NCBI GenBank assembly: GCA_947685225.1
Contig: CANTUV010000072.1
Span: 6,510,001-6,574,000, forward strand
DNA: 64,000 nucleotides
Source of the DNA: Garcia nutans
Taxonomy: Eukaryota; Streptophyta; Magnoliopsida; Malpighiales; Euphorbiaceae
Direction: 5' to 3'
A program made the translations under genes and the position numbers. The notes beneath the pieces were generated by a model. It ran no database searches, had not been told where the DNA came from, and worked only from the letters and a program-made list of their open reading frames with translations. Of the stretch, positions 22,717 to 32,355 are shown one piece after another. Each line of letters starts with the position of its first letter. Position 1 is the first letter of the stretch.

Positions 22717-24120
22717 TGTTAGACAAATGATCTTAATTTTGATCCTTGACAACTCAAATGGATGATCTATTTTAACTTGTGTTTGAGAAAGCTTGTTGCA
22801 GGATTAGGTTGCTTCAATTAAAGGTGAACAGAACAAGTATAGCGGTCGCACCTCACCTGAATACGACCGCTCCATGTAATTACAAAATGAAACCTTGTCA
22901 CAGTAGGTTTCGCGGTCAAAAGTTCGACCATAGTCGCGACCGCTCCTACATAATAGCGACCGTCCTAATATTTGCCCGACCGCTACTCAAGGAACTTAAA
23001 TCATTACAATCACAGTAAGGTTCGCGATAACAAGAACGGTGAATAACTCGACCTCGCTTATCACTTTAGCGACCGCCCCATTCAGAGTCGCGACCGCCCC
23101 ACAATTCAAGAAGAAATTGCTCAAAGAGACAGTAGTGTTCGCGTCCTCAGATGCGTCCAGAAGTTCGACGCGAGAATGTGAGTTCGACCGCGAAAATCTA
23201 CGAAGGGCGACCGCGAGATTCAAATTGTGGCGGACATCTCTTTTGCTCTGTCAGAAAGTGACACGTGACATGACCGTTGTAAACCCACTTCAATATTCAA
23301 AAAGGGCGACCGCACCTTTGCTTGGCGCGACTGTCCCGACAAAGACAGTATGGGCAAAAAACGGTCGGACAAACACATCATGGGCAAGATTCCAGCTGTA
23401 GAGCACTAAAATTCGACCGTTGAAGCTTTTCAAAAGTAGCGACCGTCCCTGGTTAAAAGGACGACCGTGTGAAGCATGAGCGCGACCATCCTTGTATGAA
23501 GGGTGACCGCTAAGTGCTTCGGACAGTTTAAGTAAAGAAGGTCTAATCTGCCAAGACTTTATTCTAAACAGCAATAAACGGCTAGTAAGACCACATTGGC
23601 TATAAATACAATGTTTCCATGAGAAAACAAACAGAGACAACATTATTAAGAAAAGATTTTCATAGCCAAGCAACAAATTTCCTTTTACTTAAACTTGTAT
23701 TTGAATTGTTATGAATGTTAGGTGTTAGCATTGAAAACACCATTGTAAAAGTTTGAGTGTAAGCTTGGGAAACACTTGGGTTGTGAGAGTAAGCCTTGTA
23801 AAATTCTTGTTAGGTTGAGAGAGTGAGCCTTGTAAAACTCTTGTTTGGGTTGTAAGTGTGAGCCTAAGAAAAACACTTGTAAAGTTGGAAGTGAGCTTGT
23901 GAAAACTTCAAAGACTAGTGGAACCTTAACAAGTTGTTAAGGAAGTGGATGTAGGATTGAAGTAAATCCGAACCACTATAAATCTTGTGTGTTCTTTTCT
24001 TCTTCCATTACTCAACCAATTCTCTATTCCGCATTTCTCGTTTGTTGAGTTTTTTAAATTGTCATAACTTCTTGAGGAAACCAATTCACCCCCCCTCTTG
24101 GTTGCCATCTTGGGACAACA
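22717..24120 (+). repeat. 5' LTR of Sirevirus B
   Basis: TGTTAGAC...GGGACAACA, 1404 bp. It is nearly identical to 30980-32355; the main length difference is a loss near 31795 in the 3' LTR. Roughly twenty CGACC/GGTCG words lie between 22840 and 23520. TATAAATA is at 23601-23608. Confidence 0.95.
23601..23608 (+). promoter_or_regulatory. TATA box of Sirevirus B 5' LTR
   Basis: TATAAATA preceded by ACATTGGC. It is conserved in all four Sirevirus LTRs here and lies about 80 bp downstream of the last CG motif. Confidence 0.65.
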
Positions 24121-24122
24121 AT

Positions 24123-24134
24123 TGGTATCAGAGC
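24123..24134 (+). other. Primer binding site of Sirevirus B (tRNA-iMet)
   Basis: TGGTATCAGAGC, two bases after the 5' LTR end at 24120. Confidence 0.95.
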
Positions 24135-24174
24135 CCTGAGATTTCTTAAACTTAATTGTGAAATCTGATCCACA

Positions 24175-26016
24175 ATGGAAACTTCTTCTTCATCAAGTTC
24201 TCATGGAAATCTTAACTCTATTCTTAGACCCTACTTTGATGGAACGGATTACTCATACTGGAAACACAAAATGTATTTGTTTCTAGACAGTGAAGGGATT
24301 AAACTATGGGATTTCGTGGAAAATGAGTGGAAATCTCCTACTCATGAAGTTGACGGTATTCAAGTTCCACTTCCCAAAGCTCAATGGTCAACTAGCAATA
24401 TCAGAGATCGATTCAAGAACAATAGAGCTGCTTCCATCTTGATGAACTCCATTTCAAGAGAAGAAGGTGGAAGAGTTCAACATTTAACTTGTGCACATTG
24501 TATTTGGAAAACACTTGAAAACTACCATGAAGGTACAACTCAAGTAAGATTTACCAAGAAACAAATGCATGTTCATGAGTATGAGTTATTCAAGATGAAA
24601 CCAAATGAAAATGTCACCGACATGACAAATCGCTTGCTTGCTATTGTCAATGAACTGAAGAAGTATGGCAAGGTATATGATCAAGGTGATGTAAACAGTA
24701 AAATCTTGAGAGCCCTAAGAGCTAGAAAGAACTTTGAATCCAAAGTATCATCCATAGAAGAAGCTCATGATCTCAGCACATTAAGAACCGACGAGCTAGT
24801 TGGTAAATTACTCACTTTTGAGCTGCACAGTGAAAAAGAAGAAGATCAAGGTGAGAAAGAAAAGAGAAAACCAATTGCACTCAAAGCAATCAAAGAAGTT
24901 GAGAGCTCAAGCAATGAAGGTACTGATGATGAAGATGAAATGGCAATGTTCTCAAAAAGAATGAATGAATGGAAAAGGAAGAAAAGATTACAAGCAAACA
25001 AAGGTACACCTCCTAAATTCTCCTTCAAAGATAAAGAAAAGAAAAATGAAGTAAAATGCTATGAATGTGGAAAAACCGGTCACATCAAGTCGGATTGCTA
25101 CAAATTAAAGAACAAAAGGAAATGGGATAAAGAAAAGAAAAAGTCTCTCAAAGCCACATGGGATGACTCTTCCTCAAGTGAAGAAGAAGAAGAGGAAGGA
25201 ATTGCAAATCTTTGTCTCATGGCTATTGAAGATGACTCCAATGAGGTAAGTACTCAATCCTTTGATCTTGTAGCACATGATGATATAAGTGATATAGATG
25301 ATAGTGATTTGATTGAGCACATGAATTCTAAAATAGAAAAATATTTCTCTAAAATGATGCTCTATAAAGAGAAAAACTCTAAGTTAGAAAAGGATTTTAT
25401 ATGCTTAAAGAACTCTACCTTAGAATTGAAAACCTCAAATGAACACTTAATGAATACAATAGGAGAATTAAATAAAAGCTCGCATGACTTAGAAAAGGTG
25501 ATTAAAGAGAATGAGACATTGAAGCATGAACTAAAAGAACTAAAAGAATCAATTTCCAGATTTCATAAAGGAAAGGAAGCATTGAACACATTAATTAATA
25601 ATCAAAGATCACCTTCCTTGAAATATGGATTAGGATTCAATGGCTCAACCAACATTGCACCTAGTAAACCAACTTTTGTGAAAGCATCTACAACTAAAAT
25701 TTCTGATGTTCATATCAAAGATGCTTGCACCAAGTCTAAAAGAACTTCTTACGGTTCACTAGGAGATAAAGCCAAAAACAATTATGCATTGTTGTTTACT
25801 AAACTTGTACAAAAGAAATCACATACTTGTAGTTGTATGTATAATGCAAAAAGAAAAATGCAGAAGCATAGGATACCATGGCAATGCACATATTGCATGA
25901 AATTTGGTCACAAAAATTTCTATTGTTATATAAGAAAAGCTCATCTCAATTTAGAAGGCACTCCTTCTACTAACCATCAAGGACCCAACTATATGTGGGT
26001 ACCTAAAAAAGGATGA
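24175..26016 (+). CDS. gag: Sirevirus B gag polyprotein, 613 aa
   Basis: Intact and the same length as the Sirevirus A Gag, with few differences (for example Glu for Ala at residue 2). It has a Copia gag domain, a first CX2CX4HX4C knuckle near residue 295, an acidic Ser/Glu run, a long predicted coiled coil and a second knuckle near residue 577. The stop overlaps the pol start as ATGA (26013-26016), and a run of six A lies just upstream. That this frame stays open while pol is broken suggests either recent insertion or mobilisation in trans. Confidence 0.94.
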   Translation: METSSSSSSHGNLNSILRPYFDGTDYSYWKHKMYLFLDSEGIKLWDFVENEWKSPTHEVDGIQVPLPKAQWSTSNIRDRFKNNRAASILMNSISREEGGRVQHLTCAHCIWKTLENYHEGTTQVRFTKKQMHVHEYELFKMKPNENVTDMTNRLLAIVNELKKYGKVYDQGDVNSKILRALRARKNFESKVSSIEEAHDLSTLRTDELVGKLLTFELHSEKEEDQGEKEKRKPIALKAIKEVESSSNEGTDDEDEMAMFSKRMNEWKRKKRLQANKGTPPKFSFKDKEKKNEVKCYECGKTGHIKSDCYKLKNKRKWDKEKKKSLKATWDDSSSSEEEEEEGIANLCLMAIEDDSNEVSTQSFDLVAHDDISDIDDSDLIEHMNSKIEKYFSKMMLYKEKNSKLEKDFICLKNSTLELKTSNEHLMNTIGELNKSSHDLEKVIKENETLKHELKELKESISRFHKGKEALNTLINNQRSPSLKYGLGFNGSTNIAPSKPTFVKASTTKISDVHIKDACTKSKRTSYGSLGDKAKNNYALLFTKLVQKKSHTCSCMYNAKRKMQKHRIPWQCTYCMKFGHKNFYCYIRKAHLNLEGTPSTNHQGPNYMWVPKKG

Positions 26017-27606
26017 TCACAATTGGCTTGCAGGTATGCCTAAAATCTACTACCAATGAAAGCACATGGCTTGTGGATAGTGGATGCTCAAGGCATATGA
26101 CTGGAAATGCAAGGCTCTTTACAAGTATTACCTATAAACATGGAGGTAACGTAACTTTTGGAAACAATGCTAAAGGTAAAATTCTTGGTGTTGGCTCCAT
26201 TGGTTCTATTGGTAAGGATTTAATTGAAGATGTATGGCTTGTTGATGGTTTGAAACATAACTTGCTAAGTGTTAGTCAACTTTGTGATAAAGCATACTTT
26301 GTTAAGTTTGATTCCAAGGAATGCAAAATCACAAATTCAAATGATGTTATCATATTTAAGGGTACTAGAACAAACAACACTTACAATGTAAGCATACATT
26401 CTAATCATACATGTTTAATGTCCACTAATAATGATGCATGGTTATGGCATAGAAGACTAGGACATGCTGGTATGGATCAATTGAAATATATTTGTAATGA
26501 GAATTTAGTTGATTGCTTACCTAAGATAAAATATGATAAAGACAGAATTTGTGAACCTTGTCAACATGGTAAGCAACATAAAAGCTCATTTAAATCAAAG
26601 TGTGTTATAAGCACCTCTAGACCTTTAGAGCTCATTCATTTAGACTTGTTTGGACCAAATAGAGTTACAAGCTTAGGAGGCAAATCATATGCATTTGTTC
26701 TTGTTGATGACTACTCTAGATTCACATGGGTTAATTTCTTAGCTCAAAAGAATGAAGCCTTTAATTACTTCAAAACCTTTGCAAAAAGAGTTCAAAATGA
26801 AAAAGGATATGTGATCACATCTATTAGAAGTGATCATGGCAAAGAATTTGAAAATGAAAACTTTGAAAACTTTTGCAATGAACTTGGCATTTCACACAAT
26901 TTTTCTGCTCCTAGAACTCCACGGCAAAATGGTGTAGTTGAAAGGAAAAATAGACTTTAATCGAAATGGCAAGGACAATGCTCAATGAATATGATTTACC
27001 ATCTTATTTTTGGGCGGAAGCCGTTAATACAGCTTGTTACATTGCAAATCGTGTTTATAAAAGGCATTTAACTAATAAAACTTCTTATGAGCTATGGAAT
27101 GGAAGAATACCCAGAATTGGATATTTTAGAGTATTTGGATGCAAATGCTTCATATTGAATACCAAGGATAATCTTGGAAAATTCTCATCCAAATCAGATG
27201 AAGGCATATTCTTAGGATATTCATCATATAGCAAAGCATATAGAGTATTTAATATGAAAACTCTAGTTATAGAAGAATCAATGCATGTTGTATTTGATGA
27301 ATCATCTAAACTTGATCAAAAGAAAGGTATTACTTTTAATGACCCTGCAGGCACTCTTGAACCTCTTGAATCTATTGATGCTCCAAAGATCAATCAACTT
27401 GAAGAAAAGGCTCAAGATCTACCTAAGGATTGGCAATACAAGAAAGATCATCCAAAGGAACTCATCATTGGAGAAACATCAAAGGGAGTAACTACTAGAT
27501 CTAAAATTAATCATATTGATGTTAATGTTGCTTTTGTTTCTCAAATTGAACCAAAAACTATTGAGGAAGCTTTAAATGATGAAAATTGGATAACTCCAAT
27601 GCAAGT
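26013..27606 (+). pseudogene. Sirevirus B pol 5' part: protease and integrase, frameshifted
   Basis: Protease (Val-Asp-Ser-Gly), HHCC domain and integrase core read open to 26960. There a one-base loss after the Glu-Arg-Lys-Asn-Arg motif brings a stop. The frame resumes at 26966 and runs to the RT N-terminal linker, ending near 27606. In the integrase, Gln is changed to Arg two residues before the conserved Asn-Gly-Val-Val-Glu. Homology with Sirevirus A stops at ATGCAAG, where unrelated sequence starts. Confidence 0.92.
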
Positions 27607-28351
27607 TTGTTAATGTTGTAAAGCTGCTGTTTTCCATGCGTTGTATCATCTAGTTGAGTAATGGCTGTAAGAGTTGCTTCTGAAAAAGTTCCATGTGAGG
27701 AGTGGTTCTCAGGAAAATATCATGCATATGTTGAAGCTGATGAAGCTGCATTTTATCATGTAATGCGTCTTAGGAGTTACTCTGTGTGATGTTCAATAGT
27801 TGAGCTGTGGCATCTCTTGGCGTAACTGTTGATGTTATAATGTTGGAGTGGTGATTCTTTGTTCCCTGGATTTCTGTTCAGAGAGAAATGTGGTGCATAT
27901 ATTGAACCTGAAGCTACTGTTTACTTCTAGTTGAGTAGTGGGTGTCTGAGCATATATTGAAGCTGCTATGTATCATGTGATGTATCTTCTAGTTGTGTAA
28001 TGGATGTTAAAGAGTTGCTCTATGTGATGTTCGATATTCAAGTTTTGGCTTCCCAGTTCGATGGTTTATGATGATGCTGAGTGATTCTAGAAATTGGTGT
28101 CCAGTAGCATTTCTAGTTGCCCAATTATCATGTGATTGATGGCTTATTCTTGGTGATTTCTGTAGCATTTCTCAGTGGATGACCTCTTGTGCATAGCTTG
28201 ATTTCTGTGTGTTGCAGTTGATTTCAAGGTGTCAAGGTGTCAGATTTCACAACTAGAAAAATATCAAATGTCTTGTATTGTCTATGACTGCACTCAATTT
28301 AGGAAATGTTTGCTGTTTGGTAATTTTTTTTCTGTGTTTGTTTGAATGCAT
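27607..28351 (+). other. Foreign 745-bp segment replacing RT and most of RNase H
   Basis: This stretch has no similarity to the 1251 bp it replaces (positions 7064-5814 of Sirevirus A). It is T/G-rich, has stops in all frames, and contains imperfect internal repeats. TGTATCATCTAGTTGAGTAA at about 27642 recurs as TGTATCTTCTAGTTGTGTAA at about 27979, and a GTGTGATGTTC/ATGTGATGTTC word recurs near 27783 and 28025. It looks like non-coding plant DNA, such as intron or 3' UTR. The source is unknown. Confidence 0.85.
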
Positions 28352-28579
28352 GTTAGTGCTATCAATTTGTCTAAGAATCATATCCAACATTCTAGATCCA
28401 AACACATAGATATTAGACATCATTTCTTAAGAGAAAATGTACAAAATCAGAATATAACTTTAGAATTCATAGATACAGAAAATCAACTTGCTGATGTCTT
28501 TACAAAACCCTTGAATGAAGAAAGACATAACTTCATCAAACTCAATTTAGGAATGATTGATGGAATCACTTTGAGTTAA
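28352..28579 (+). pseudogene. Sirevirus B RNase H C-terminal tail
   Basis: Homology with Sirevirus A resumes at TAGTGCTATCAATTTG and runs to the pol stop at 28579. It encodes the end of RNase H (Ile-Asp-Ile-Arg-His-His-Phe-Leu, Leu-Ala-Asp-Val-Phe-Thr-Lys-Pro-Leu). Not functional alone. Confidence 0.9.
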
Positions 28580-28679
28580 TTAGAATTTTTGCCTTAAAAT
28601 AAAGTTTCTATGTGCATGAAATTAATTTTTCTTAACACACTTAGAATATCTTCCATCTTTCCTTGAATCTTTCATTTTT

Positions 28680-28935
28680 AAGAATGTCGCGGTCGCTCCA
28701 GTGTTCTTTCGCGCTCGCTACTTCGTCTGCTAGTTTCATTCAATAAAAATCTCTGAGCGCGGTCGAGAAAATTTGTGCACGATCGCACCAATTTGAATAG
28801 TTTCGACCGTTACAGTTGTTTTCTTCACTCGCGAGCGTACTGATCATAATAATGGTCGCTGTACACCATTTCGCGATCACACCTTGTTAAATCTGCGACC
28901 GCACCCTGTACACTCTGCTCGAAAATTTATAACCG
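28680..28935 (+). promoter_or_regulatory. Block of GCGGTCG/CGACCGC motifs upstream of the extra ORF
   Basis: Words such as GTCGCGGTCGC, GCGGTCGAG, CGATCGC, CGACCG, GGTCGC and GCGACCGC recur in about 250 bp just before the extra ORF, as in Sirevirus A (5210-5500) and in the LTRs. It may drive or control a separate transcript of the extra ORF; this is inference. Confidence 0.45.
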
Positions 28936-29135
28936 TTGGCTGTGTGACAGGTCGCAACTCTTAACTCTCAATAGTCATAAACGGCTATTTTCTTTACTTC
29001 ATCTATTTAAGAGTGTTTTGCATCAGTTTATCTGATATTTTGCCTATCAAAGCACACAAACTTCCTTCTGAAACCCTAAAAACTTCTACTTCTAAATCAC
29101 CCTCTGTTTCCAATTTACTTCTACTCTCTTTTCTA

Positions 29136-30527
29136 ATGGCTCCCAAAAGAAAAACCACTTCCAAAATTAAGGGTCAAGCTAAGAGAGTTCCAGGAATCAC
29201 CATTAGAGAACCTGTTGTTGAACCTCCATCTCCTCCACAGTCAAAAAGGGGTGAGAAAATTCACAAACCTCATCACCAAACCACTGAGGAAGACATTAGG
29301 TATGCCATGCTAAAGAAGAAGAAGGTTGAAGGCACCAAATCACCTTTTGGTGGGATGCTGTCTGCCTTGAACATCAAGGACAAAATTGAAGAATTGTTGG
29401 ATGTCCTTGGATGGAGAAATTTTGTCTTTCCAGAAGAGGTAGGCTACTCTAGTCTAAGTAAGGAGTTTCTCATGTCTTTCCAAATTGAGAAAAATGCAAA
29501 CTCTGCACTAGGGTGGTATGGGGTTAGGTTCAAACTCTTTGATCAGTATCAATTCTTAACCCTAGAAGGATTTGGCAACATTTGGAACTTCCCTTCTAAA
29601 GGTATAACCTCCTACAATGACCAAATATTCTCAAACCCAACCCTTTCTGATTTCTGGCGAGAAATTTCCATTGGAACTTCCTTTGAAAAGGAATCTAAAG
29701 CCAGGCACATCAAATCTCTCACCCACTGGATGCTCCATAGGATTATCACCTATACCATTCATCAAAGAGCAGATGGGAATGAGAAAGTAACCAAGAGAGA
29801 CCTTATCTTTCTCTATGCTTTCACCCACAACATCAAAATGAACACAACCAAGTTCTTGATTGACACCCTTTACCATCATGCTGTTACAAGAACTGGTACC
29901 TTCTTCCTATCCTCTCAAGTTACTCAAATAGCTAGGCACCTAAACCTTATGAATGATTTGAACTTAGCTACTTTGAGGAACCCTTTCACTCTAGCCTCCA
30001 ATGCTATCACAATGGATTACTTAGAGCATGCTAGTTGTGTAAGGAAGATAGAAGGATCATATGTATACTGCTATGGCAAGAAAGGAGTTATGGATAAACA
30101 AAAGAAAAGGCCAAGGTATACAATTGAGGAAGAGGGAGATTCTGTAGAAGTTGCAGTAGAACTACCTTCAAAAGCTGCTTCATCAAAAGCTGCTCATGAA
30201 ACTGCTTCATCCTCCACACAACTCATCCTCCAAGCTATCAAAACTCTCTCCAGGAAACTCACTAAGTTCAAGAAAAGTGTTTCCAAGAGATTCCAGCACT
30301 TAAACAAGAGGATAGACCTTATATCCCACATGCACCATGATCTTTATGAAATGCAAGGCAAATTGGACTTGCCTCAATGCAATCTTGAAGATTGGGATAT
30401 AAGTGATCACACCCAAAGCGTTGCTGAAGGAGAAGAATCCCTTAGCACTAGCTCTGCCTCTGTTGCAGCTCAAGATAAAGGGAAAGCTCCTTTAGTTGAA
30501 GAAGAGTTAGATGTAGACTCAGAATAG
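29136..30527 (+). CDS. Sirevirus B extra ORF, intact, function unknown
   Basis: The frame is open from 29013, but Met-Ala-Pro-Lys-Arg-Lys at 29136 is the likelier start. It matches the start in Sirevirus A and gives 463 codons. Layout: basic N-terminus with Pro-rich linker (residues 1-60), globular centre (about 65-300), Ala/Ser linker (about 310-340), Lys-rich helical segment with heptad-like spacing (about 345-400), acidic tail ending Asp-Val-Asp-Ser-Glu. The centre resembles the 'putative plant transposon protein' domain found in diverse plant retroelements; that is pattern recognition only. No signal peptide or transmembrane span is seen, so an envelope role is unlikely. It is kept open in an element lacking RT. 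Confidence 0.82.
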   Translation: MAPKRKTTSKIKGQAKRVPGITIREPVVEPPSPPQSKRGEKIHKPHHQTTEEDIRYAMLKKKKVEGTKSPFGGMLSALNIKDKIEELLDVLGWRNFVFPEEVGYSSLSKEFLMSFQIEKNANSALGWYGVRFKLFDQYQFLTLEGFGNIWNFPSKGITSYNDQIFSNPTLSDFWREISIGTSFEKESKARHIKSLTHWMLHRIITYTIHQRADGNEKVTKRDLIFLYAFTHNIKMNTTKFLIDTLYHHAVTRTGTFFLSSQVTQIARHLNLMNDLNLATLRNPFTLASNAITMDYLEHASCVRKIEGSYVYCYGKKGVMDKQKKRPRYTIEEEGDSVEVAVELPSKAASSKAAHETASSSTQLILQAIKTLSRKLTKFKKSVSKRFQHLNKRIDLISHMHHDLYEMQGKLDLPQCNLEDWDISDHTQSVAEGEESLSTSSASVAAQDKGKAPLVEEELDVDSE

Positions 30528-30680
30528 CTTAGCTTTAATTTGTTTTTGTTTGCATTTTCATATGTTTGCTGCTTATGTTTCATGTCTTGTACTTTCCTTC
30601 ACTTTAATATATATAATGTTTATATTCCCTTTCATTGTTTCATTTGTTTTGAACATTTGTTTCATTTTGCCTATGACAAT

Positions 30681-30979
30681 GGGGGAGAAAATATCAAAAT
30701 GGAATGAAAATACAATAATGGGAAAACAAGAACAATTTGTTACAATTTGTTGAACATTTGAACAACTATGAAAATTTGTTGAACATTTGCAAATAAGTGA
30801 AAAATGTTTATGGGGGAGAAATGTTTGCATCAAACAATAACATATGTTGAAAGATACATCTTATAATACATTCACAATGCTCTTAACCATGATTGTTGCA
30901 TATGTTAAGGGGGAGCATTTTAGATTTATTATTTCTCTCATCATTCCATTTGAATTGTCAAAGTCAAAATGGGGGAGAT
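30681..30979 (+). other. Polypurine tract array of Sirevirus B
   Basis: GGGGGAG at 30681-30687, 30812-30818, 30909-30915 and 30971-30977. The last abuts the 3' LTR at 30980 as AAAATGGGGGAGAT. It mirrors the array of Sirevirus A. Confidence 0.85.
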
Positions 30980-32355
30980 TGTTAGACAAATGATCTTAAT
31001 TTTGATCCTTGACAACTCAAATGGATGATCTATTTTAACTTGTGTTTGAGAAAGCTTGTTGCAGGATTAGGTTGCTTCAATTAAAGGTGAACAGAACAAG
31101 TATAGCGGTCGCACCTCACCTGAATACGACCGCTCCATGCAATTACAAAATGAAACCTTGTCACAGTAGGTTTCGCGGTCAAAAGTTCGACCATAGTTGC
31201 GACCGCTCCTACATAATAGCGACCGTCCTAATATTTGCCCGACCGCTACTCAAGGAACTTAAATCATTACAATCACAGTAAGGTTCGCGGTAACAAGAAT
31301 GGTGAATAACTCGACCTCGCTTATCACTTTAGCGACCGCCCCATTCAGAGTCGCGACCGCCCCACAATTCAAGAAGAAATTGCTCAAAGAGACAGTAGTG
31401 TTCGCGTCCTCAGATGCGTCCAGAAGTTCGACGCGAGAATGTGAGTTCGACCGCAAAAATCTACGAAGGGCGACCGCGAGATTCAAATTGTGGTGGACAT
31501 CTCTTTTGCTCTGTCAGAAAGTGACACGTGACATGACCGTTGTAAACCCACTTCAATATTCAAAAAGGGCGACCGCACCTTTGCTTGGCGCGACCGTCCC
31601 GACAAAGACAGTATGGGCAAAAAATGGTCGGACAAACACATCATGGGCAAGATTCCAGCTGTAGAGCACTAAAATTCGACCGTTGAAGCTTTTTCAAAAG
31701 TAGCGACCGTCCCTCGTTAAAACGACGACCGCGTGAAGCATGAGCGCGACCATCCTTGTATGAAGGGCGACCGCTAAGTGCTTCGGACAAGACTTTATTC
31801 TAAACAACAATAACGGCTAGTAAGACTACATTGGCTATAAATACAATGTTTCCATGAGAAAACAAACAGAGACAACATTATTAAGAAAAGATTTTCATAG
31901 CCAAGCAACAAATTTCCTTTTACTTAAACTTGTATTTGAATTGTTATGAATGTTAGGTGTTAGCATTGAAAACACCATTGTAAAAGTTTGAGTGTAAGCT
32001 TGGGAAACACTTGGGTTGTGAGAGTAAGCCTTGTAAAACTCTTGTTAGGTTGAGAGAGTGAGCCTTGTAAAACTCTTGTTTGGGTTGTAAGTGTGAGCCT
32101 AAGAAAAACACTTGTAAAGTTGGAAGTGAGCTTGTGAAAACTTCAAAGACTAGTGGAACCTTAACAAGTTGTTAAGGAAGTGGATGTAGGATTGAAGTAA
32201 ATCCGAACCACTATAAATCTTGTGTGTTCTTTTCTTCTTCCATTACTCAACCAATTCTCTATTCCGCATTTCTCGTTTGTTGAGTTTTTTAAATTGTCAT
32301 AACTTCTTGAGGAAACCAATTCACCCCCCCTCTTGGTTGCCATCTTGGGACAACA
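30980..32355 (+). repeat. 3' LTR of Sirevirus B
   Basis: TGTTAGAC...GGGACAACA, 1376 bp, followed by the CGTAT duplication. Differences from the 5' LTR are few and often C/T or G/A at CG sites, as expected from methylated-CpG decay. One short deletion lies near 31795. Confidence 0.95.

Larger units (their letters stand above)
22717..32355 (+). mobile_element. Sirevirus B: Copia element with RT region replaced
   Basis: It is flanked by the exact duplication CGTAT at 22712-22716 and 32356-32360. Order: 5' LTR, tRNA-iMet primer site, intact gag, protease and integrase (one frameshift), a 745-bp foreign segment where RT and most of RNase H should be, the RNase H tail, the CG-motif block, an intact extra ORF, four polypurine motifs and the 3' LTR. 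It is very similar to Sirevirus A outside the replaced part. It cannot make its own RT. Confidence 0.95.

Noticed and set aside
23039..23401. A 120-codon open frame in Sirevirus LTRs, repeated at 2867-2505 and 31299-31664
   Set aside because: It lies wholly inside the LTR, its residues follow the repeated CGACC words, and it has no family resemblance. Its recurrence reflects LTR identity.
28346..28579. A separate small gene starting at 28346
   Set aside because: From 28352 it is the RNase H tail of Sirevirus pol; the ATG belongs to the foreign segment and is accidental.
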